In this document: positions 12,852 through 40,279 of the stretch, in pieces
Layout: each line of letters begins with the position of its first letter
How positions within the stretch are numbered: position 1 is the stretch's first letter
Assembly: GCF_024868665.1 (NCBI RefSeq)
Contig: NC_079910.1
Coordinates: 15,004,902 to 15,068,901 of the forward strand
Direction: 5' to 3'
Length of the DNA stretch: 64,000 nucleotides
Origin: Triplophysa rosa
Lineage: Eukaryota > Chordata > Actinopteri > Cypriniformes > Nemacheilidae
Position numbers and translations under genes: made by a program
The notes under the pieces: generated by a model
The model's database searches: none
What the model saw: only the letters and a program-made list of their open reading frames with translations
Told to the model about the DNA's origin: nothing

Positions 12852-12857
12852 TTTATT
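12852..12857 (-). terminator. zmynd8: Candidate zmynd8 poly(A) signal
   Basis: AATAAA on the minus strand about 600 bases past the zmynd8 stop at 13451, before the mapre1 promoter region. Other A/T-rich hexamers occur close by (for example near 12707 and 12747), so this is one of several possible sites. Confidence 0.35.
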
Positions 12858-13450
12858 ACTTTTTGAATCGAGAAGCCTTTCATGGATGAAAGATTTGCAG
12901 AGTATAGATCTTTCTAATCTGTCTGAATATGTAGTGACAATCCACGAGTGCTTACAATCACATTCCGTAAAAGATTTTGACCTTGTACAAACACGCTCTT
13001 CATTTGCCTTACACAAAGTAAACCCACCCCTCCAGAGGCACTTCTAAGTGCATCTTTCACATTAAGACAAAAAAACAATCGATCAAACACATTTGTTTGT
13101 TTTGTGAAGTTTACAAAAGTTGATATGTATAAAAAAAAGCACAACAGTATAACAGTTGCATATTTCATATCAAATGGCGTCTCTCTTTGTACTATACAAG
13201 TCACAAATTCAAATACGAAACGACAGCGTACGTAGAAATGAATCAAAAGTTTATAGGTGTTTCTCCTAATGTTGCCTGTGATGTAGTGAACAGGAAGTGT
13301 GCCCACATTGTGTCCTGACCACACTTACAAAGAAAACTGTCTTTAAATCTCTGTTGAAAGCGAGTCAATGTCATGTGGTGGCAGCGTCTGACTCTTCTAT
13401 TATTTGGAACCATTTTGATGATAAAGATGTAAATCCAGGAACAACTCTGG

Positions 13451-30771
<17,321 letters not shown>

Positions 30772-31735
30772 GGCTGAAAGAGTGTAATGTCAATACTTAT
30801 AAAACATGGAGGACAACCTCAGCTTTTAGACAGAGGAGGGCTCTCCACACTCACAGCTCAGGCCTGTGTGCTCAGAGCAGGGCCGTGACTGGCTGCCCTC
30901 CCACAAGCAGGATGTAAAGCCTCGTCTGATTGGCCGAAGCGCTTCCTGAGTAATTATCTTTGTTCAGTGCTGGCAGGACCAGTTGCCAGTGCGGGGAAAG
31001 AGGCACACACGATAGAGAGACAGAAGTAGGCCTCACTCGCTCAAAAAAATGCTCACCTAACCGGTCACGTTTGCTCTGTCATTGTTGAAGGGAGGTTAAG
31101 CATCAAAATTGTGTGTGAATATTGACATTTTGTGACAGTTGTTTTGTTTGTCCTTGCTCCGTGTTGTTGGGCAGAAGGCCTTTGTTTAAACCCTCCCCCA
31201 CCGGAGCTAGTTGAGAAATAGGAGACATTTTGCTTTCGTGGAAAAGCACGGAATAAAAATACAGACGCAAGAACTTCCTGTGCATGTTACTGCTGCTGAT
31301 TCATGGGAACAACTTGCTAGTCACATTAGAAATACGTACAGTATTGAACACATCAGTGTTGTCTAAATACATAGCTACTATAAACATTGGCCTTATGTGT
31401 GCTGTTTAGTATTTAGTGTTTGTTAGATGATGCAATATATGAGTAGTAAAAATAGAAAAATCGAGTCATTCATTTTAGTCTTCTAAATTGTTTTTTAAAA
31501 GACACAGCAAGCCAAAATGTAAACATATGCTGCAATGTAATATTTAACAAGTGATCTTAAAACGGTTGTCAGTGTATGTGTGTGCCTCTCTAAAGTTTAC
31601 GTTAAGATGTTTACATTTTGTTAAATTTAGCCCCGTGAATGAAAACGTTCAGGCCACGATAGTAAATGGATAAGCACGCGTTCACTAGGCCGCAAACAAC
31701 GCTGTCTACTTACTTACACGACACTGACCTCTATT
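30772..31735. promoter_or_regulatory. Divergent promoter region between zmynd8 and the MCT gene
   Basis: zmynd8 (minus) begins coding at 30771. The transporter (plus) has its probable first exon ending at 32034. The interval therefore contains both promoters. 30800-31020 is relatively GC-rich and probably carries the zmynd8 5' UTR and start. No TATA box is evident. The two starts appear about 1 kb apart, too far for a compact shared core promoter, but close enough to share regulatory DNA. Confidence 0.5.
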
Positions 31736-31776
31736 GGAAAGACATGACAATCCCGATGCCGCCGACTTCCTGCTGA

Positions 31777-31890
31777 GTTGCGCAGATAGATCGTCGTATG
31801 ACACACAGCAACGCGAGAGTACGTTCGTGTCACACACGACAGCTTGACTCTCGCGGTACTTTGATGTGACGTGCCGATCGGTCTGCGCAG
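31777..31890. repeat. CpG-rich palindrome B at the MCT promoter
   Basis: Imperfect inverted repeat: left arm about 31777-31822 (GTTGCGCAGATAGATCG through AACGCGAGAGT), right arm about 31846-31890 (ACTCTCGCGGTACTTTGATG through CGATCGGTCTGCGCAGC). The right arm aligns with the right arm of palindrome A (12090-12157). It lies 140-260 bases upstream of the donor of the probable noncoding first exon of the transporter, much as A does for mapre1. Confidence 0.75.
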
Positions 31891-31899
31891 CGCCACACA

Positions 31900-32034
31900 A
31901 AGCCGAGCACATCTAAATTTAGGGCAATTTGGAAACAAAATAACTCACCAACGAAACAAGATAAGAAAACACACTTAAGCACACGATGATTGTGAGAGAC
32001 GCGTCAGTGACTGTTTCGCAGTTCATGTAGAGAG
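31900..32034 (+). other. Probable noncoding first exon of the MCT gene
   Basis: A good splice donor (GTAGAGAG followed by gtaaga) at 32034/32035 precedes the acceptor just upstream of the start codon at 32297. The 5' end is unknown. The sequence is CpG-rich up to about 31905 and AT-rich afterwards. Confidence 0.5.
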
Positions 32035-32296
32035 GTAAGATTATTGTTTTCTTGTCTTTTACTTTGCATTGGTTTTTTTTATAAATCTTTTAAGCTATGA
32101 AAACGGCATCCTTAATTATCAAAAGTGATTCTTGAATCATATAATTATTAGTAAACGCGAATAAGTCTATGAACAAAGACTAATGTTGTACAAGTTTATG
32201 AAAAATATTAATTCATTTATTGATTGATAATGACGATTTAAAAACCTTAAAATTTTTAAAAATGTATCTTTTTTGCTTTGAGAGCGGAAACCAAAC

Positions 32297-35200
32297 ATGC
32301 CATCAGATGTCACAGACCTGGTTTACACCCCTCCAGATGGAGGCTGGGGATGGGTGGTGGTGGTTGCGTCCTTCATCTCCATCGGCTTCGCTTTTTCCTT
32401 CCCAAAGTCCCTCACTATTTATTTCAAAGAAATCCAAGAACATTTTATCATCTCCTACAGTGAGATAGCCTGGGTGTCCTCCATCATGATGGCCACCACG
32501 TATGCAGGAGGTTAGACAACATTATGTATAGGCAGGCCTGTAGTATAACATATTGTTACGTGTGTTTGTGTAATACTTTTTTGTAAAATCAAGTATGAAT
32601 CTTAATTTCACTTAAAATCACTTTTTTGTATGAAATTGATTCTTGGTATGCCACACCATTCCTTGGCATACTGCAGTTCAACGTGTACTAAAAGTAACCA
32701 AATAACTGACCCTTCGCTAAGCCCCGCCCTCCTTAGTTACTGTTGCTACGCCTGTCAAGCTTTCACGCCTGTCAAGTGTATTACAGTGTGTATGCACCGG
32801 TGTCAGACATTCCCAAGGAGATAATTAGTCATTTTTGGCGAACATGTGAAATATCTGAGAGAGCAAGACAAAAGGGACTGCAGTGTGCATTCGAGGGATA
32901 TATCCACGACAATATGCAACCGATTAGAAAATAATTTAATCAAAATTGAAGCTAAAGCCTATGAATGATAACATTCTCCCGCTTATATTTTAGTAGCGCG
33001 CCAGGCTACTGCTCACACGTCGTGGGTCTAATCTACGCCTTGCACCTGGCAAGAGCCAGAGATCATCAACAACACAAACAAATTTCCGTCTTGCCTTTAA
33101 TCATCTTATTTTACGTTCAAATATATGCATTACGAACAAAGAACCGTCATTATTTCCAAGCAATGATGTGCTGAGTTAGCTAGCTAGCTAACATTAGCGT
33201 GCTCTTACCTTGGAGCAAACATGGGTGTTTTTGTTAATCCTGTCGACCTTTAGTGGGACATTCTAAAACGCATAACGTACCTAAACAGCGATAAAGGAAA
33301 ACCAAGTTTCTGTCAAATTTTACTTCTAATAAACACATGCTGCTGTCAAAAGAACGAGCTCTTGGTCCGCGGATAAAGTGAATATAAGCGTTAAGCGTTC
33401 TCACCATAGAAGTCCATTATAAGAGAAAACAGCTTAACGTGGTTTAGACAAATTTCTGTCATTTTAGTTGTAATTAATACTTCAAAAGCCACCGTGCATT
33501 GTTTTAAAAAGTTCAGTAGAGGCTTCTTTATGCCCTGCCTGAAACCAATATTTAGAAATGAGGCTGAAAGGCAATAAAGTTGCTAACTCCTGGCTTCAGT
33601 GTTGTTACATCGAGCTGAATAGCCTGTGGAGCAAACTAGAACAAAACAGCACAAATGTTTCTAAAAGCTCTGATAAAAAGGGACAGAAATATAAATGAGA
33701 TGATACAGTGCGTTGTTTAGGTACGTTACGCCACGTTAAGCTGTTTCCTTATAATGGACTTCTATGGGGGAGAAAACGCTTAACGTGATATTCACTTGAT
33801 CCGCGGAACAAGAGCTCGTTCTTTTGACAGCAGCAAGTGTTTAATTCAAGGAAGGTTTGACAGGAATGTGGTTGTCCTTGATCGCTGTTTAGGTACGTTA
33901 AGCGTTTTTCACGTTAAGCGTTTTAGAATGTCCCTCATTTAGTTGTGAATGAGGCCTTCCACACTGCTTGATCCACGTCCGACATTTCTCCCCTTGGGTT
34001 TTAGGTTTCGGGAAGGGAAAAAATTCCACCACCCCGTCCAAATTTTTAGGATACTGTCTATCAGATTTACACAATCCATACGAACAACGCTTCAGCATGT
34101 TTCCCTCGCTCGAAAGCTTGACAGACCTCCCGCGCCTAGTTACACTTGCTAAACCACGATTGGCCTGTGGCGGTTTTCGGGCGTGGCTTAGCGAAGGGTC
34201 AACTGGACACATCCAAATCAAACACCGGTTTGTCCTTACTGTCGCAAAATTGAACCAGCAAGGATGCAGTTTTAGTTTCAAATTTATGACACACTTTCTA
34301 TCATATCTTTTTCTTTGATACATACTATTGCCCTCATAGGACCAGTGAGCAGTGTTTTGGTCAATCGCTATGGTAGCCGTGCAGTGGTCATAATTGGTGG
34401 GCTAATGGTGAGCGCTGCTATGATAACAGCTTCTTTCGCCACATCCGTAATGCATCTGTTTATATGTGTGGGGGTTATTGGAGGTATGTATGATGTTAAC
34501 AAGTCTATACAAATGATTTCCCTTTGTTCTAATATTCAGAGGTGGGTAGAGTAGCCAAAATCTTTACTCAAGTAAAAGTACAAGTAACTAGAGAAATTGT
34601 TACTCAAGTAAAAGTAAAAGTCACTATTTTAAAAACTACTTGAGTAAAAGTAAAAAAGTATGCAATGAAAAAACTACTCAAGTAGCTAGTTACTTAGTTA
34701 CTTTGTATCTGATTATATAGGCCTACTACATAAAATTAATATTAACGCCAATATTTTAATATTACATTTTAATCAATATTTTTAATTATCATATGGAGAT
34801 ATCTTTGCAATATACTAGAGAGACTAAAGAATAGACAAACACAGAAGAGACAAGCATTTCTGTAAATTTCATCTAGTCCTGATGTCAATGTAGTTTACAC
34901 AACTTATTTAGAATAATAGACCATGTCAAACTAAAGCATGAACTAAACTCAGAGCATTTCCTAAGATGATCTAGAACATCTGCAGTGCTCTCTTAAATGA
35001 AATACACACCTTATTCCAGATCACCACAGACAACTACAAACCCGATTCCAAAAAAGTTGGGACACTGTACAAATTGTGAATAAAAACAGAATGCAATGAT
35101 GTGGAAGTTTCAAATTTCAATATTTTATTCAGAATACAACATAGATGACATATCAAATGTTTAAACTGAGAGAATGTATCATTTTAAGGGAAAAATAAGT

Positions 35201-38200
35201 TGATTTTAAATTTCATGGCATCAACACATCTCAAAAAAGTTGGGACAAGGCCATGTTTACCACTGTGTGGCATCCCCTCTTCTTTTTATAACAGTCTGCA
35301 AACGTCTGGGGACTGAGGAGACAAGTTGCTCAAGTTTAGGAATAGGAATGTTGTCCCATTCTTGTCTAATACAGGCTTCTAGTTGCTCGACTGTCTTAGG
35401 TCTTCTTTGTCGCATCTTCCTCTTTATGATGCGCCAAATGTTTTCTATGGGTGAAAGATCTGGACTGCAGGCTGGCCATTTCAGTACCCGGATCCTTCTT
35501 CTACGCAGCCATGATGTTGTAATTGATGCAGTATGTGGTCTGGCATTGTCATGTTGGAAAATGCAAGGTCTTCCCTGAAAGAGACGACGTCTGGATGGGA
35601 GCATATGTTGTTCTAGAACTTGGATATACCTTTCAGCATTGATGGTGCCTTTCCAGATGTGTAAGCTGCCCATGCCACACGCACTCATGCAACCCCATAC
35701 CATCAGAGATGCAGGCTTCTGAACTGAGCGCTGATAACAACTTGGGTTGTCCTTGTCCTCTTTAGTCCGGATGACATGGCGTCCCAGTTTTCCAAAAAGA
35801 ACTTCAAATTTTGATTCGTCTGACCACAGAACAGTTTTCCACTTTGCCACAGTCCATTTTAAATGAGCCTTGGCCCAGAGAAAACGCCTGCGCTTCTGGA
35901 TCATGTTTAGATATGGCTTCTTTTTTGACCTGTAGAGTTTTAGCCGGCAACGGCGAATGGCACGGTGGATTGTGTTCACCGACAATGTTTTCTGGAAGTA
36001 TTCCTGAGCCCATGTTGTGATTTCCATTACAGTAGCATTCCTGTATGTGATGCAGTGCCGTCTAAGGGCCCGAAGATCACGGGCATCCAGTATGGTTTTC
36101 CGGCCTTGACCCTTACGCACAGAGATTGTTCCAGATTCTCTGAATCTTTGGATGATATTATGCACTGTAGATGATGATAACTTCAAACTCTTTCCAATTT
36201 TTCTCTGAGAAACTCCTTTCTGATATTGCTCCACTATTTTTCGCCGCAGCATTGGGGGAATTGGTGATCCTCTGCCCATCTTGACTTCTGAGAGACACTG
36301 CCACTCTGAGAGGCTCTTTTTATACCCAATCATGTTGCCAATTGACCTAATAAGTTGCAAATTGGTCCTCCAGCTGTTCCTTATATGTACATTTAACTTT
36401 TCCGGCCTCTTATTGCTACCTGTCCCAACTTTTTTGGAATGTGTAGCTCTCATGAAATCCAAAATGAGCCAATATTTGGCATGACATTTCAAAATGTCTC
36501 ACTTTCAACATTTGATATGTTATCTATATTCTATTGTGAATAAAATATAAGTTTATGAGATTCGTAAATTATTGCATTCCTTTTTATTCACAATTTGTAC
36601 AGTGTCCCAACTTTTTTGGAATCGGGTTTGTAATAAATAAATGAATAAATAAATGCAGTCTCCCGGTGAGCAAGCCAACACTGCACTGCTCTGCTGTGGT
36701 GAGGTACCCAAACTCCAATGATGAATAATGGAGAAAAAAAAACCTCGGGAGTAACCAGGCTCAGCCGGGAGGGCCAGATCTCCTCTGACGTGTCATAGCT
36801 GCACTCAGTGACCCCGACCAAAGCCACCGAGCAACGTCCACGAATAAAAGAATAATAGACCGTGTCAAACTAAAGCATGAACTAAACTCAGAGCATTTCC
36901 TAAGATGATCTAGAACATCTGCAGTGCTCTCTTAAATGAAATACACATTTTTGATCAAAGCTCATGTTTTCTCGTGTTGTCACGTGTGTGTTGTGAAACG
37001 CTCTTACTTGTAAACAAACAGTAAACAGTGAACCACATGCCCATCAACAAGTTTTCTTCCTTCTGTTCTTCAAATGTATATTTCTGCAAGCCCACGTCTC
37101 TGTGTCTGACAGGTAACGCGCATGTTGCGCTGTCTGACGAACTGGTCGCGCAGGTGCGCGCATATGGCGGGCATTTATCATTGCTGGCAAACAATATGAC
37201 ACATTTGCAGTTTTGATTGTATAGATATAGATTAATATCCACTTCATCCAACGCTCTTTGTGTTCTGCGTGTTCTTAAGTTTCGCTCTACGAGGAGTGAG
37301 TAATCCTGCTTCAGATGATTCAGATCGTGCTGCGAACTGAACAAATCATTTGAACTGATTCATTAGCCTATTCAAGTGGTTTTGCCCATTGTTCAATTAA
37401 TGCTTTCAAAAGAATCGACTCAAAAGCATCGATCACTCGGGAATGCCCGTAAAAAGAGACGACAACCTTGAAATAAACAACGCGTTTTAAAAAGCATATT
37501 TTAAAATGAAGGAACGAAGGAACGTCACGCAATGTAAGTTATGTAACGAAGTAAAAGTACAGATTTTCTATTAGAAATTTACTCAAGTAAGAGTAAAAGT
37601 ACACAAAAAAAAGTGCGGAGTTTTAAGATCTTAGAGATCATGATGGCTTGTAGTGTGGTAGAAGCTCTGTTATGTAGGTAGGGGCTAAACCGTTTAAGGC
37701 TTTATAAATAATTAAAAGAACTTTAAAGTCAAAAGCCAGTGAAGGGATTCAATTTTTTAAATTGGGGTTATGTGATGGTATTTTCTGGACCTGGTTAGAA
37801 CTCTGGCAGCTGCATTCTGAACTAACTGTGGTTTGTTTATTGATGATGCAGGACAACCACTAAGTAACCATTACAGTAGTCAAGTCTTGAGGTCACAAAT
37901 GCATGAATAAGCTTCTCTGCGTCAGCAACACAGAATATTTCGTAGTTTGGCAACATTTCTAAGGTGGAAGAAGGCTGTTTTTGTGACATTTGAGATGTGA
38001 TTTCCATATGACAGCTTGCTGTCTAAAATAACGCCTAGGTCTTTAACAGTATGTTGGAGTAATAGTGCAGCCTTCAATTTGCAGGTTATAATCCAAAATA
38101 TTCTGTCTACGTGTCTTTGGTCCAATAAGTAATATTTCTGTTTTATTGGAATTTAAAAGGAGGAAATTACTAGTCATCCAATGTTTTATGTCTTGGATGC

Positions 38201-39969
38201 ACTGTGTCAGTTTGGATAGCTGGAAGGAATCATCTGGTCTTGATAAGATATATAGCTGAGTATGCATAACAGTTTAAACTAATTCCATGTTTTCTAATAA
38301 TGTTTCCAAGGGGCAGCATGTATATGGAGAATAGCAAGGGTCCTAAAACCGATCCCTGAGGTAATCCATAATTTACTTGGGTTAGATTTGATGATTCCCC
38401 ATTTAAATGGACAAGTTGATATCTGTAGTACTGCAAGTACTAACATAGAGTAATAACATAAAGTGACCATTGTTTAAAACAATAAACAATTCAAATAAAA
38501 TAAAATAAAATATTTAAATAAATATTTAAAAATAACATAAAAATTTAAATACAAATATTAACTAAATATAAATATTTTAAACTACTGTTAATAATAATAA
38601 TAATAATAATGATTTTTTAAAGTTTGCATGTAATAACAAAGTTACTACTTCACAGTCAACTCAGTCAAAACTCATAAAAAAATGTGCAAAACAATTAAAT
38701 ATTTTGTCCAAATAAATGCTGTAAAGGGTTTTCTTAGCTTAATCTGTTGCGCATGTCTGTACTGTACATGGATTTATCAATATGAAAATGAGTGGAAATG
38801 TCTTTGTTTCACAGGCTTTGGGTTAGCTTTTAACCTGCAACCATCGCTGACAATAACTGCTAAATACTTCTTTGTAAAAAGGCCTATTGCAAATGGTTTA
38901 GCGATGGCAGGGAGTCCAGTCCTACTGTCTGTATTAGCACCGCTAAACCAATTTCTGTTCGACAACTTCGGGTGGAGAGGAAGCTTTCTTATTCTTGGAG
39001 GTGTGTTGCTCCACTGCTGTGTGGCTGGATCCCTTATGAGACCCATCAAGATAAAGCCGGCAGTGAAGAAACCCACCCACCAAAGTGTCACAGAGGTGGA
39101 CGTCACCCATCAGACTGCTGAAACAATTAATAGACAAGGCTGTGTTGAGAAGGTTAACCGATTCATCGACCTCTCCATTTTCAAGCACCGAGGCTTCCTC
39201 ATCTATCTAGTGGGAAACGTTGTCATGCTTTTCGGATTTTTTGCGCCAATCGTGTTCCTGGTACCCTACGCAGAGCAGCATGGGATAGATGAGCACGATG
39301 CAGTATTACTGCTCTCCATATTTTCTCTGGCAGACACGGTTGCGTGTCCGGGAACAGGTTTCATCGCCAGCACCGGGTGGATCCGGCCTAATATTCAGTA
39401 TTTCTTTAGCTTTGCCGTGGCATGCAACGGTGTTTGTCACCTCACGTGTTCCCTCCTGTCAGGTTATGTAGGGCTGGTGGTGTATACAATAATTTTTGGC
39501 TTGACCTGCGGGATGGTAGGTGCTCTTAAGTTTGAAGTACTGATGGATCTGGTTGGTGCCCATCAGTTCTCCAGCACTGTTGGGCTGGTCACAGTTATAG
39601 AATGCATACCTGTTCTGCTTGGCCCACCGATATTTGGTAAGTCCATACCTACAGTACAAGTGTGGCTGTGTATTTTTGTGTTATAAAATACAGGATGATT
39701 CTTGATTATGTTTCTCAACAGGTTTACTGGTTGACATTTTCAAGGACTACAAGTTCATACACTTTACAAGTGGTGGGATGTTGTTGACTTCAGGCGTCTT
39801 TCTCTTCATCATGAACTATTACAATTACAGACAGCTGGAAAACAAGGAGAAAGCAAGTAAAAAAGAACTACAGATCAGCTCAGCCAATGAGCTCCCAGCA
39901 AGGGAGGAAGCCAATGACAAAGAAGCAGCAGTCAATATGAGGTCGGAGGAGGCGACATATTCAACTTGA
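32297..39969 (+). CDS. Monocarboxylate transporter, MCT1/MCT2-like (SLC16 family)
   Basis: Plasma-membrane carrier family that co-transports protons with lactate, pyruvate and ketone bodies. Coding exons: 32297-32510, 34340-34483, 38815-39636 and 39722-39969 (stop TGA). Phases close to 475 residues, a normal MCT length. Signature motifs: [10 protein letters not shown] at the start of helix 1, Lys37 (equivalent to rat MCT1 Lys38) in [39 protein letters not shown], and a basic/acidic C-terminal tail. The stretch EIAWVSSIM and the following PVSSVLVN resemble MCT2 (SLC16A7), while other parts fit MCT1 equally, so no symbol is given. In helix 8 the motif is [11 protein letters not shown]: Asp293 is kept, but the position of the essential Arg (rat MCT1 Arg306) is Cys297, codon TGT at 39345-39347. 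Introns 2 and 3 are loaded with transposons. Confidence 0.9.
32707..34201 (-). mobile_element. DNA transposon remnant with a THAP-domain exon
   Basis: Lies in MCT intron 2. Terminal inverted repeats are 23 bp: left TGACCCTTCGCTAAGCCCCG then CCC (32707-32729), right end GGGCGTGGCTTAGCGAAGGG then TCA (34179-34201), one mismatch. AACT immediately precedes GACCC on the left and follows GGGTC on the right, a possible 4-bp target duplication. The minus strand near the right end encodes the first part of a THAP zinc finger from M at 34098: [20 protein letters not shown], then [16 protein letters not shown]. The domain is cut before its distal Cys-His pair, so it is broken. THAP domains occur in P, Kolobok and ISL2EU transposons; I cannot choose. 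A fold-back element fills the middle. Confidence 0.75.
33255..33936. mobile_element. Fold-back element inside the THAP transposon
   Basis: Arms 33255-33440 and about 33731-33934 form an imperfect inverted repeat of nearly 200 bp around a loop of about 290 bp. Paired blocks include GGGACATTCTAAAACGC, GCTGCTGTCAAAAGAACGAG, CCATAGAAGTCCATTATAAG and AACAGCTTAACGTGG, each present in both orientations. TTAACG/CGTTAA units are repeated within the arms. No coding potential. Confidence 0.85.
35035..36632 (-). mobile_element. Structurally complete Tc1/mariner element
   Basis: 1598 bp including the flanking TA dinucleotides. Both termini read TACAAACCCGATTCCAAAAA inward and stay nearly identical for about 60 bp. 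Each end has an outer and an inner copy of CAAAAAAGTTGGGACA (near 35049, 35231, and in inverse near 36420 and 36604), the IR/DR arrangement bound by Tc1 transposases such as Sleeping Beauty. It encloses one uninterrupted transposase gene. It lies inside an older hAT-like element. Confidence 0.93.
35257..36279 (-). CDS. Tc1 transposase, intact open reading frame
   Basis: 340 residues from [10 protein letters not shown] to a stop at 35257; the frame stays open 71 codons upstream, but this Met gives the standard Tc1 length. It performs cut-and-paste transposition. Visible parts: an N-terminal paired-like helix-turn-helix pair (about 1-110, [20 protein letters not shown]), a basic nuclear-localisation-like patch (YRSKKKPY, 116-123) and the DDE catalytic core with Asp154 ([10 protein letters not shown]), Asp244 ([10 protein letters not shown]) and Glu279 ([11 protein letters not shown]). 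Thirty-four residues separate the second Asp from Glu, the DD34E signature. No stop, frameshift or missing catalytic residue is seen. Activity is not shown by sequence alone. Confidence 0.95.
   Translation of the reverse strand: MGRGSPIPPMLRRKIVEQYQKGVSQRKIGKSLKLSSSTVHNIIQRFRESGTISVRKGQGRKTILDARDLRALRRHCITYRNATVMEITTWAQEYFQKTLSVNTIHRAIRRCRLKLYRSKKKPYLNMIQKRRRFLWAKAHLKWTVAKWKTVLWSDESKFEVLFGKLGRHVIRTKEDKDNPSCYQRSVQKPASLMVWGCMSACGMGSLHIWKGTINAERYIQVLEQHMLPSRRRLFQGRPCIFQHDNARPHTASITTSWLRRRRIRVLKWPACSPDLSPIENIWRIIKRKMRQRRPKTVEQLEACIRQEWDNIPIPKLEQLVSSVPRRLQTVIKRRGDATQW
37615..38440 (-). pseudogene. Decayed LINE reverse transcriptase fragment (CR1/L2-like)
   Basis: Minus-strand pieces in several frames read as the C-terminal half of a LINE reverse transcriptase: [20 protein letters not shown], then TQLYI in another frame, [33 protein letters not shown] and [20 protein letters not shown] near the 3' end. 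The catalytic Tyr-Ala-Asp-Asp region is broken (YAYSAIYL) and frames shift repeatedly. Dead copy within MCT intron 3, abutting the truncated hAT-like element. Confidence 0.85.
38445..38640. other. AT-rich low-complexity stretch in MCT intron 3
   Basis: Runs of AAATAAAATA and (AAT)n with no repeat family or exon recognised. Confidence 0.7.
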
Positions 39970-40279
39970 TTCAGTTTGCTTGTATTAGAAACTCATTGAA
40001 AACATTATATACAGTATTAGAATGAAAGATCGTTGCATTTAACAAATTATAAGGTGTAGAATATAAGGTATAAACAGGTGTGTTTTATCTTTTATCTTAT
40101 CAGGCACAGTCGCTCTGCTATCTAAATCAACTTGAAACTTTGATTAAACATAACTTTCTAAATTTTCAACATGCACAGTTGCAATATTTTGATAATTTCG
40201 ATATAGTCGATATAGCTGCCCAGCAATAATACCTATTTTAATAATTCAGGAAAACTGAAAATAATTTTGGAGTGGTCTC

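Larger units (their letters stand above)
34537..37604. mobile_element. hAT-like element interrupted by Tc1, right terminus missing
   Basis: The left end CAGAGGTGGGTAGAGTA leads into repeated ACTCAAGTAAAAGTA units (34537-34690). Matching inverted/direct units (TTTACTCAAGTAAGAGTAAA) appear at 37545-37604, but the closing CTACCCACCTCTG-type terminus is absent, lost where LINE sequence begins. The interior carries a 100-bp direct duplication (34910-35008 and 36849-36947) and the Tc1 element 35035-36632. No hAT transposase frame is visible. Located in MCT intron 3. Confidence 0.7.

Noticed and set aside
34000..34323. THAP frame as a host THAP gene
   Set aside because: It is enclosed by matched transposon TIRs and the domain is truncated before its last zinc ligands.
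38777..39188. Minus-strand frames opposite the large MCT exon
   Set aside because: Antisense shadows of exon 38815-39636.
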